This document shows, in pieces, positions 14,341-20,314 of a stretch of DNA of 20,314 nucleotides. The notes under the pieces are model-generated. The model saw only the letters and a list, made by a program, of their open reading frames with translations, was not told the DNA's origin and made no database searches. This DNA comes from Candidatus Desantisbacteria bacterium CG1_02_49_89 (GTDB taxonomy: Bacteria > Desantisbacteria > UBA1551). The DNA is taken from positions 1 to 20,314 of the forward strand of contig MNUP01000061.1 in assembly GCA_001871075.1 (NCBI GenBank). Reading direction: 5' to 3'. Every line of letters begins with the position of its first letter. Positions within the stretch are counted from its first letter, which is position 1. The translations under genes and the position numbers were made by a program.

Positions 14341-15479
14341 ATGAGTATAGGTATCTTGAACTCAAGGCAGAATTGCTTGCCGAAGGCATCCAGGCATCGG
14401 AAGAAGCCCTGAGTGGAGTGGGCAATGAATATAAGGAGCAGAATCATGGTCTGTTTGGATGGGATTTTGAGGACCATGTCGGAACGAGTCTCCCGGATGA
14501 TTTCATGCTTCCGGATGGAACGATTGTCCAGTTCAGGAAAAACAGCCGCTCGCCGTATAAAGTTTCCGGGAAAGGAAACAACCTGACCCTGTCAAAAGGA
14601 GAGGAGGAAATATGCAGAGCCGAATGGCTGCCGAGACCCGCATATTATAATAAGGAAACCGCGAACAACAACAAGATGGTGAAGATCGGGCAGGTAGGGG
14701 GCGGGGACTGCCTGTTCTTCTGCTATCAGAATTACTGCAGCCATTTTGCCGGGAACGAAGAATGCCTTTTCTGCAACCTTGTCTCAACCTTAAAGACCTA
14801 TGACTCTGTGCTAAAAAAGAAGGATACCGAGGATATAGGGGAAGTCGCGGGAGAAGCTTTTTCCGAGGGCAAAGTAAAGCACGTCTTGCTCACCGGCGGA
14901 TGCTTCAATCATCAGAAAGAGATAGAGCTTGTTGCAGATATTATGAAATCAATACGGAAAAAGACGGGTTTCAGCCGCGTCCCGGGGACAATCCTTCCTT
15001 CTCCCGCGAAAGGCGAAGACGAAATAAAGAAATATTATGATACAGGAATTCAAGCGATCGGTTTCAGCATGGAGATATGGGATGAAAAATTATACCAGGC
15101 AATCTGCCCGGGAAAATCCAAAAATACAAGCCGCGGGACTTTTGTCAATTCAATAGAAACAGCGGTTAAGATTTTCGGGGCAGGCAACGTATACGGAGTG
15201 TTCGTTATGGGATTGGAACCGAAGAGAACATTCCTGGAGGGTGTCAGGGAAATCACAAATATGGGGGCAAACGTTGTTCCGTTCGTATGGTCGCCCAATC
15301 CGGGCTCAAAACTCGAAGGTCACAGGGCTCCGGCAGGCGGGTGGTTTGTTGAAACAACGCTGGAAGCCTCAGAAATAGTATGTAACGCAGGAGTCCCGTC
15401 AGGAATTGAGAACCATTGCTATAAATGCGACGGGAACTCCCTGCTCCACGATGCACTGCGCTTAAAAGGAATTGAGTAA
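14337..15479 (+). CDS. Radical SAM protein, biotin-synthase-like, of unknown role in the metX-metW operon, 380 aa
   Basis: Iron-sulfur radical SAM enzyme; substrate unknown. The cluster region is CLFFCYQNYCSHFAGNEECLFC (residues 125-146). The most likely ligands are C134, C143 and C146, a CX8CX2C spacing rather than the canonical CX3CX2C, with two extra Cys (C125, C129) before them. Barrel landmarks follow: HVLLTGGCFNHQKEIELVADIM (the GGE-like strand, 182-203), GIQAIGFSMEIWDEKLYQAICPGKSK (237-262) and GNVYGVFVMGLEP (283-295). A C-terminal pair CYKC (361-364) may bind another metal. A roughly 120-residue N-terminal extension has no known domain. The ATG at 14337 overlaps the metW stop (ATGA) with aaaggagga upstream, so cotranslation with metX-metW suggests a sulfur or methionine role. 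A frame-open extension to 14187 is rejected. Confidence 0.82.
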   Translation: MNEYRYLELKAELLAEGIQASEEALSGVGNEYKEQNHGLFGWDFEDHVGTSLPDDFMLPDGTIVQFRKNSRSPYKVSGKGNNLTLSKGEEEICRAEWLPRPAYYNKETANNNKMVKIGQVGGGDCLFFCYQNYCSHFAGNEECLFCNLVSTLKTYDSVLKKKDTEDIGEVAGEAFSEGKVKHVLLTGGCFNHQKEIELVADIMKSIRKKTGFSRVPGTILPSPAKGEDEIKKYYDTGIQAIGFSMEIWDEKLYQAICPGKSKNTSRGTFVNSIETAVKIFGAGNVYGVFVMGLEPKRTFLEGVREITNMGANVVPFVWSPNPGSKLEGHRAPAGGWFVETTLEASEIVCNAGVPSGIENHCYKCDGNSLLHDALRLKGIE

Positions 15480-15568
15480 TCCCCCTGCAATCCCCCTTTA
15501 TAAATCCCGGTTATATCAGTATGGGATCCCGTATGCGAATGTATCGGGAAGGGGGAATAAGGGGGATT
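15478..15568 (+). repeat. Long intercistronic hairpin before cbs, a longer relative of 12507-12548
   Basis: AATCCCCC (15478-15485) pairs with GGGGGATT (15561-15568), and CCCCCTT (15492-15498) pairs with AAGGGGG (15549-15555). The loop that is 2 nt at 12528-12529 is here about 50 nt. It contains its own inverted sequences (TCCCG/CGGGA and the palindrome GGGATCCC), as if a further element had entered the loop. It begins inside the stop codon of the radical SAM gene. Confidence 0.8.
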
Positions 15569-15585
15569 TGAAAACGGAGGCATAA

Positions 15586-16953
15586 ATGGGCCGGGAATTT
15601 AGCAACGTGCTTGAGACTATCGGCAGGACGCCGCTTATCAGGTTAAACAAAATGACGAAAGAGATCAAATCAAAGATATACGTCAAGGCTGAATCGTTCA
15701 ACCCGGGCGGAAGCGTAAAAGACAGAATAGGCCTTGCCATGATAGAAGCAGCTGAAAAAGAAGGACTTGTAAAACCCGGAGGTACGATTGTCGAGGCTAC
15801 AGCAGGCAATACCGGCGTTGGTCTTGCGCTTGCGACTGCAATCAAGGGTTACAGGACGATATTTGTCATACCGGATAAAATGAGCGAGGACAAGGTCGTC
15901 CTGCTGCGGGCATACGGGGCAGAAGTTGTCATTACTCCGACTTCCGTGCCTCCGGATTCTCCGCAGAGCTATAACGGGGTGGCTGACAGGCTTGCCAGGG
16001 AAATACCCGGGGCATTCAGGCCCAACCAGTTTGCCAATCCGAACAACCCCCTTGCCCATTATCAGACGACCGGCCCGGAGATCTGGAAAGACTCAGGCGG
16101 CAGGGTTGAGGTGTTTGTGGCGGGAATGGGCACAGGCGGCACAATTTCGGGAATAGCAAAATATCTAAAAGAGAAAAAATCAGGCATAATCATAGTCGGG
16201 GCAGACCCTGAGGGCTCAATACTTTCAGGGGACAGCCCCAGGTCGTATAAGGTGGAGGGAATCGGGGAGGATTTCATACCCAGGACGTTTGACCGCCAGA
16301 TAGTTGACGAAATGATACGAGTCAGCGACAAGGAATCGTTTAATACAGCCAGGCGGCTTGCCAGGGAAGAGGGCATTCTTGCAGGCGGCTCGTCCGGAAC
16401 AGCCGTTGCAGCCGCCCTGAAATTCGCAATGCGGCTGGAAAAACCGAAATACATAGTTGCGCTCCTGCCTGACACCGGCAGAAATTACCTGACGAAGATA
16501 TTCTCAGACTCCTGGATGCAGGAGAACGGCTTCTGGGAAGGCAGGGACATAAGGCCGTTAAAGGTCGGGGAAATCCTTGCGAAGAAGAAAGATTTCCCGC
16601 GGATGATTTCTGTCAGCCCGAAGGATATTCTAAGCAAGGCGGTAAGGCTGATGCATAAATACGGCATTTCGCAGATTCCTGTAGTTGACAGGGGAAAATC
16701 CGTGGGCAGCTTAGACGAGGCGTCCCTGATGAAACTCCTGCACGACGGAATAGATTTCAGCAAGCAGAATATTTCTGCGGTTATGGGCAGGCCCCTGCCG
16801 GTGCTTGATGAGGAAACAGACGTATCAGAGGCATACAGAATACTCCTGTCAGGCACGACCGGCTTTATTGTTGCCAGAAAAGGCGTGTCTGCCGGGGTTA
16901 TCACCAGGACGGATTTAATAAATTACTGGATCATAAAAAAGGAGGGCGGATGA
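15586..16953 (+). CDS. cbs: Cystathionine beta-synthase with C-terminal CBS-domain pair, 455 aa
   Basis: PLP enzyme, fold type II: L-serine (or an activated serine) + L-homocysteine gives cystathionine. FSNVLETIGRTPLIRL (5-20) begins the catalytic domain. PLP Lys is K45 in NPGGSVKDRIGL, the asparagine loop is EATAGNTGVGLALA, and the phosphate-binding loop is MGTGGTISGI; GGSSGTAVAAAL follows. From about residue 335 a Bateman module with two CBS motifs follows (RMISVSPKDILSKAVRLMHKYGISQIPVVD, then ISAVMGRPLPVLDEETDVSEAYRILLSGTTGFIVA). This points to CBS rather than plain cysteine synthase, perhaps with adenosyl-ligand regulation. ATG at 15586 after aacggaggc. It overlaps the gamma-lyase gene by ATGA, which supports a reverse transsulfuration role. 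Confidence 0.9.
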   Translation: MGREFSNVLETIGRTPLIRLNKMTKEIKSKIYVKAESFNPGGSVKDRIGLAMIEAAEKEGLVKPGGTIVEATAGNTGVGLALATAIKGYRTIFVIPDKMSEDKVVLLRAYGAEVVITPTSVPPDSPQSYNGVADRLAREIPGAFRPNQFANPNNPLAHYQTTGPEIWKDSGGRVEVFVAGMGTGGTISGIAKYLKEKKSGIIIVGADPEGSILSGDSPRSYKVEGIGEDFIPRTFDRQIVDEMIRVSDKESFNTARRLAREEGILAGGSSGTAVAAALKFAMRLEKPKYIVALLPDTGRNYLTKIFSDSWMQENGFWEGRDIRPLKVGEILAKKKDFPRMISVSPKDILSKAVRLMHKYGISQIPVVDRGKSVGSLDEASLMKLLHDGIDFSKQNISAVMGRPLPVLDEETDVSEAYRILLSGTTGFIVARKGVSAGVITRTDLINYWIIKKEGG

Positions 16954-18086
16954 GATTTGAGACAAGGGCGATACATTCTGGCCAGGACCCGGATTCGGCA
17001 ACCGGAGCGGTCATCGTGCCTGTTTACCAGACATCCACATACAGGCAGGATGCGATAGGAAAGCACAAGGGCTATGAGTATTCGCGCACGGGAAATCCGA
17101 CGCGAAAGGCGCTTGAGGACGCCCTTGCCTCTCTGGAAGGCGGAAAGCACGGGCTTGCCTTTGCTTCTGGGCTTGCCGCAACGACGGCCGTGTTCAGCAT
17201 TTTAAAAAAAGGAGACCACGTTATAGCCGGGGATGACATTTACGGCGGGACCTACAGGCTGCTTGAAAAGGTATTCAGGCGCTGGGGCCTAGAAGTCACC
17301 TACGCGGACGCGGACGACGGGGACGCCTTTCAGGGTGCGGTCCAGGAGAATACAAAACTCATCTGGATTGAAACGCCCACTAATCCGCTTCTGAAAATCG
17401 TTGATGTTAAAAAGCTTTCCGAGATAACAAAAAAGGAAAATATAATTCTTGCGGTGGACAACACGTTTGCAACCCCTTATTTTCAAAGACCTCTTGAGCT
17501 TGGGGCTGATATCGTTGTCCACAGCACGACAAAATACCTGTCAGGGCACAGCGATATAATAGGCGGCGCCGCAATAACTTCAAGGCAGGATATATACATA
17601 GATTTGAAGTTTTACCAGAATGCCGCGGGAGCGGTTCCGGGCCCCTGGGATTCCTGGCTTGCTCTCCGCGGAATTAAAACCCTTTCCGTCAGGATGAGAG
17701 AACATGAAGGCAATGCCTTATATTTAGCCGGTTACCTTTCGGGGCATCCACGTGTAGAGAGGGTCTATTATCCCGGGCTGCCAGGGCACAGCCGGCATAA
17801 GTTAGCAAAAGAACAGATGAGCGGTTTCGGCGGGATGATAAGCTTTGAACTGAAAGGCGGTTTTCCCGAAGTTGAAAAATTCGTCTCCAGGCTGAAAATA
17901 TTTTTACTTGCAGAAAGCCTGGGCGGAGTGGAATCACTTGTTTGCTATCCTCCAAAGATGACGCACAGTTCTTTTTCCGCGGAAGAGAGGGCGAAAAGAG
18001 GGATCAAGGATAATTTAATAAGGCTTTCCGTGGGCATAGAGCATAAAGATGACCTCAAAGACGATTTAGAGCAGGCGCTGGGGTGA
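16950..18086 (+). CDS. mccB: Cystathionine gamma-lyase (trans-sulfuration PLP enzyme), 378 aa
   Basis: Splits cystathionine to cysteine, 2-oxobutyrate and ammonia, completing homocysteine-to-cysteine conversion; such enzymes can also release sulfide. Family marks: TRAIHSGQDPDSATGAVIVPVYQTSTY (5-31), YEYSRTGNPTR (42-52), ETPTNPLLKI (141-150), VDNTFATPY (169-177) and the Schiff-base Lys K195 in VHSTTKYLSGHSD. The ending is LGGVESLVCYPPKMTHSSF, then IRLSVGIEHKDDL. Cystathionine gamma-synthase (MetB) is very similar; I favour lyase because cbs is directly upstream with an ATGA overlap and MetX/MetY already provide homocysteine by direct sulfhydrylation. ATG at 16950 follows aaggagggc. Last gene before the second regulated promoter. 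Confidence 0.88.
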   Translation: MRFETRAIHSGQDPDSATGAVIVPVYQTSTYRQDAIGKHKGYEYSRTGNPTRKALEDALASLEGGKHGLAFASGLAATTAVFSILKKGDHVIAGDDIYGGTYRLLEKVFRRWGLEVTYADADDGDAFQGAVQENTKLIWIETPTNPLLKIVDVKKLSEITKKENIILAVDNTFATPYFQRPLELGADIVVHSTTKYLSGHSDIIGGAAITSRQDIYIDLKFYQNAAGAVPGPWDSWLALRGIKTLSVRMREHEGNALYLAGYLSGHPRVERVYYPGLPGHSRHKLAKEQMSGFGGMISFELKGGFPEVEKFVSRLKIFLLAESLGGVESLVCYPPKMTHSSFSAEERAKRGIKDNLIRLSVGIEHKDDLKDDLEQALG

Positions 18087-18128
18087 AATATGACGCTTTT
18101 TATAGACTTCTAAAAAATACATTGAGAC

Positions 18129-18157
18129 TTGACAAATCGGAAAAGGTGTGTTATAAT
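18129..18157 (+). promoter_or_regulatory. Strong sigma-70-type promoter of the thi4-cysH operon (P2)
   Basis: TTGACA (18129-18134), 17-nt spacer, TATAAT (18152-18157), both exact consensus. The flanks match P1 at 10724-10752 closely (acttgacaaat, ggtgtgttataatgtt), so the two probably arose by duplication or share a factor. The expected start is about 18164. Confidence 0.93.
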
Positions 18158-18166
18158 GTTATTATG

Positions 18167-18186
18167 ACAATTCCTATAGGAATAGT
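18167..18186 (+). promoter_or_regulatory. Palindromic operator, second copy (one mismatched pair)
   Basis: ACAATTCCTA followed by TAGGAATAGT: identical to the operator at 10765-10784 except for one base in the right arm. It overlaps the expected transcription start. Unlike P1 there is no leader peptide or terminator; the thi4 ribosome-binding site follows within 35 nt. This operon therefore appears to be controlled by the repressor alone. Confidence 0.85.
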
Positions 18187-18218
18187 TGACAATAATAAAA
18201 CAAAGGAGGAAAGAGCTT

Positions 18219-19009
18219 ATGGCAGAGAAAGTAAGTTTTAGTCCAGTTGGTGAAAAGGAAGTTACGCGAGCAATAGCAGAATCTTTTTTGAAGCAATTTC
18301 AGGATTATGCTGACAGCGACGTAATCATTGTAGGGGCAGGTCCGTCCGGGTTAATGGCCGGAAGAGATCTGGCGAGTAAGAAAATTAAAGTTTTAATAAT
18401 AGAGAGAAATAATTATCTCGGAGGAGGTTTCTGGATAGGTGGTTATCTGATGAACAAGGTTACGGTGAGGTCCCCGGGAGAAAAAGTCCTTGAAGAACTG
18501 GGCGTGCCGTTTGAAAAGGCGGTAGAGGGATTATTCGTAGCAGACGGTCACATGCTTGTTCAAAACTGATTGCCGCTGCCTGCGATGCAGGCGTGAAGTT
18601 TGCAAATATGACTATTTTTGACGATGTAATTTTGAGAGAAAACAACAAAGTTGGCGGCGTGGTAATTAATTGGACGTCCGTATCTGCGCTTCCCAGAGAG
18701 ATTACCTGCGTGGACCCCGTTGGTCTGGAATCGAAACTGGTCATCGATGCCACGGGCCACGATGCAGTGGTGGTGAAAAAACTCGAAGCAAGAGGTCTAA
18801 CTAAAACAAAGGGTTTTGGAGCAATGTGGGTGGAAAAATCAGAAGACCTGCTGGTGGAACACACAGGGGAAGTACATCCCGGGCTTGTCGTTGCAGGGAT
18901 GGCTGTAACCACTACTTACGGTTTGCCGCGAATGGGTCCAACTTTCGGAGCGATGCTTTTGTCCGGCAGAAAAGCGGCAGAGTCTGCGACGCAGATGTTA
19001 AAAAAATGA
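18219..19009 (+). pseudogene. thi4: Thi4-type thiamine thiazole synthase, split by a one-base frameshift (263 aa if rejoined)
   Basis: Makes the thiazole phosphate precursor of thiamine from NAD and glycine. Frame 1 (ATG 18219, after aaaggagg) carries ITRAIAESFL-like start, DVIIVGAGPSGLMAGRDLA (FAD/NAD Rossmann motif) and LGGGFWIGGYLMNKVTVR. It ends at TGA 18567-18569. The remainder continues in the -1 frame from AAA (18563): [16 protein letters not shown]..., [12 protein letters not shown] and the typical ending [18 protein letters not shown]. One A missing from CAAAAC would restore a full-length protein, so this may be an assembly error, a real mutation or recoding; the slippery site is poor. 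Residue C164 (TCVDP) aligns with yeast Cys205, the sulfur donor, where sulfide-using archaeal enzymes have His. It is coupled to the next gene by ATGA. Confidence 0.85.
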
Positions 19010-19860
19010 AGAAGTTCCACATTATTTATTTGTATGGTGAGCCTTCAACGGAAAATTTACAGGTGAAAGAACTCGGTGAATATTTGAAGGGAAAGTTACC
19101 AGGTTTAAAAACAGAGGTTCGTCAGGATTTTTTTCTTCATCATCTCAAGAGGTTTACGCAGAGCCAAATGGAGGAAAGAATAGAAATTCTTGCAGAGGGT
19201 TTTGCAAGAACAAGGGTTCACAACATTGGAAGGGATACAGGGGAAGGGGCACCTTTGCCGATGGAGATTCAGTACGAAATTAAAAATATTGAAAATCCAG
19301 CTGCTCGCAAGCGCGGCATTCTTTATGATGGTTTTTATGTCCAGAATCTTCTAAAAGAACTAATCCCGGCACAAGAACGGACTCCGGAGCATATTCATAT
19401 AAATTTTACGAACCAACTGTTGGGAACGATGGGTGATGACAATCGCTATCATACCAGGGTAGCGATATATGGCTATCCTGTGCTGATTTCTACGACCGGG
19501 GTTGTTGAAGCACCGGCAAAACCCAAGGAGTTTTATGTATTGAAAGAAAAATATCACACCATGGGAATGGGTGAAGTTGGGATTCAGAGACTCAAAGAGG
19601 AATTCAGGGAAAAATTCATTGACTACAACGATAGTCGTCTTACGGAAGTGTTAAAAGGATATGTTTTGCAGACTTTATTTTATTATTTGGCAGGAGACCC
19701 TTTTTGTCAGGACAAGAATTGCCGGCTTTTCAATGCACACTGGCAGGAAGAAATGATTCATGCGCAACTCAAGACCCCCTATGAATTATGCACCTTTCAT
19801 AGAGGAATTTTAGAAAGAATGATAGAAGAGGAGGAAATAAATGCAAGAGATATTAAATGA
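19006..19860 (+). CDS. DUF6775-like putative metalloprotein/metallopeptidase, 284 aa
   Basis: Matches from memory a conserved family of unknown function, well known in methanogenic archaea and annotated as a putative metallopeptidase (DUF6775). Characteristic segments: [10 protein letters not shown] (about 67-76), [68 protein letters not shown] (about 130-178) and [31 protein letters not shown]. The final metal-site-like stretch is [22 protein letters not shown]...LCTFH (about 236-267), with HxxxExxxH-like spacing and several Cys/His. There is no signal peptide. The real start is the ATG at 19006, overlapping the thi4 stop (ATGA), not the open extension to 18826. It overlaps cysH by 20 nt. 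Its place between thi4 and cysH under a sulfur operator suggests a role in sulfur handling. Confidence 0.78.
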   Translation: MKKFHIIYLYGEPSTENLQVKELGEYLKGKLPGLKTEVRQDFFLHHLKRFTQSQMEERIEILAEGFARTRVHNIGRDTGEGAPLPMEIQYEIKNIENPAARKRGILYDGFYVQNLLKELIPAQERTPEHIHINFTNQLLGTMGDDNRYHTRVAIYGYPVLISTTGVVEAPAKPKEFYVLKEKYHTMGMGEVGIQRLKEEFREKFIDYNDSRLTEVLKGYVLQTLFYYLAGDPFCQDKNCRLFNAHWQEEMIHAQLKTPYELCTFHRGILERMIEEEEINARDIK

Positions 19861-20314
19861 ATTTGAGGATTTAGAAACTAAGAGCGCGGAAGAAGTTGTC
19901 AAATGGGCACTTGAGAAATACGGCGATAAAATTGCCTTGGCTTCAAGTTTTGGAGCAGAGGATATGGTATTGACGGATATTATATTGAAGATTAATTCTC
20001 GTCCGATGCTTCGATCGGACTCTCCGAAAGCGAGAATTTTTACTCTCGATACCGGAAGACTTCCACAGGAAACCTATGAGGTTATGGAAAAGACAAGAGA
20101 AAAGTATAAAGCAAAAATCGAAGCCTATTTTCCGGACACGTCCTCTGTAGAAAAAATGACCGAGGAGCATGGACCAAACCTGTTTTATAAAAGTGTTGAC
20201 CTGCGCCATTTATGCTGTAAGGTAAGAAAAATTGAGCCGTTGAACCGTGCTTTTTCAGGTCTGTCGGCATGGATATGCGGTCTCAGGAAGGAGCAGGCGG
20301 TGACCAGGGCAGGG
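19841..20314 (+). CDS. cysH: APS/PAPS reductase (CysH family), 5' part of gene, 158 codons visible
   Basis: Reduces adenylyl sulfate or phosphoadenylyl sulfate to sulfite in assimilatory sulfate reduction; cytoplasmic. PP-loop type N-terminus: KIALASSFGAEDMVLTDIILK (30-50), with SSFGAED forming the nucleotide-binding loop. FTLDTGRLPQETYEVME (67-83) follows. LRHLCCKVRKIEPL (121-134) has the Cys pair that, with a later C-x2-C outside the window, would bind a [4Fe-4S] cluster, so APS is the likelier substrate. WICGLRKEQAVTRAG is the family's WxxGLRxxQ region. The ATG at 19841 follows gaggagg inside the previous gene (20-nt overlap). Residues 53-61 (SRPMLRSDS) interrupt the usual KINPKARIFTLDTGR and are encoded by a palindrome. 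The gene continues beyond 20314. Confidence 0.92.
   Translation, partial: MQEILNEFEDLETKSAEEVVKWALEKYGDKIALASSFGAEDMVLTDIILKINSRPMLRSDSPKARIFTLDTGRLPQETYEVMEKTREKYKAKIEAYFPDTSSVEKMTEEHGPNLFYKSVDLRHLCCKVRKIEPLNRAFSGLSAWICGLRKEQAVTRAG
19997..20023 (+). repeat. 27-nt palindromic in-frame insertion within cysH
   Basis: A perfect hairpin GTCCGAT-gcttcg-ATCGGAC (20001-20020) is bounded by TCT at 19997-19999 and 20021-20023. It adds nine codons (SRPMLRSDS) where the family reads continuous KINPKARIF. The stem resembles the CCGAT/ATCGG hairpins of the spacer module B. Confidence 0.75.

Noticed and set aside
18555-18590. Programmed -1 frameshift as the preferred explanation for split thi4
   Set aside because: T-CAA-AAC is not a good slippery heptamer for both tRNAs and the following hairpin encodes conserved residues; a base error or simple mutation is more likely.
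18826-19005. Upstream extension of the DUF6775-like gene to 18826
   Set aside because: It is a shadow of the conserved thi4 3' part; the ATG at 19006 fits the family N-terminus and overlaps the thi4 stop.

Overview
The window comes from a Gram-negative, probably anaerobic bacterium. Lipid A genes (lpxA, lpxB), a predicted secreted beta-rich protein and a lipoprotein point to an outer membrane. A ferredoxin-disulfide-reductase-like protein fused to rubredoxin, a radical SAM enzyme and a DUF6775-like protein otherwise familiar from archaea point to an anaerobe. The repeat-rich spacers and gene mix would fit an uncultured lineage such as Candidatus Omnitrophota, but that placement is only a guess. 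Nearly all genes are on the + strand.

Left part (1-10.7 kb) holds short, loosely connected operons: a small unknown gene with a SAM methyltransferase (28-965), a glutaredoxin with the FTR/rubredoxin fusion (1185-1992), ribulokinase araB (2193-3890), a small membrane protein (4207-4500), a URO-D-superfamily protein (4607-5677), lpxA with a secreted protein (5784-7354), an AT-rich lipoprotein (7795-8361), lpxB (9013-10164) and an HD hydrolase (10200-10679). The spacers are filled with two kinds of repeat. One is a mosaic of GC-rich palindromic modules that recur in different orders and orientations. The other is short 'word' repeats, a different word in each gap. Some palindromes appear to have entered coding sequence.

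Right part (10.7-20.3 kb) is a coherent sulfur amino-acid region with two near-identical strong promoters, each followed by the same AATTCC/GGAATT palindromic operator. Promoter 1 drives a leader that encodes a 48-residue peptide with Cys/Met codons (C-M-C-C-G-I-A-M-C-N-C). An intrinsic terminator follows whose 5' arm is perfectly complementary over 10 nt to the end of the peptide gene: a candidate cysteine/methionine attenuator. Downstream lie metY, metX, metW, a radical SAM gene, a cystathionine beta-synthase and a cystathionine gamma-lyase. Together they make homocysteine from homoserine and sulfide, then cysteine by reverse transsulfuration. Promoter 2 drives a Thi4 thiazole synthase (one-base frameshift; Cys at the sulfur-donor position), a DUF6775-like protein and cysH, which runs off the window and carries a 27-nt palindromic in-frame insertion.

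The most interesting items are the leader-peptide attenuator, the shared operator defining a sulfur regulon, the palindromic insertion in cysH, and the nested/mosaic palindromic elements.
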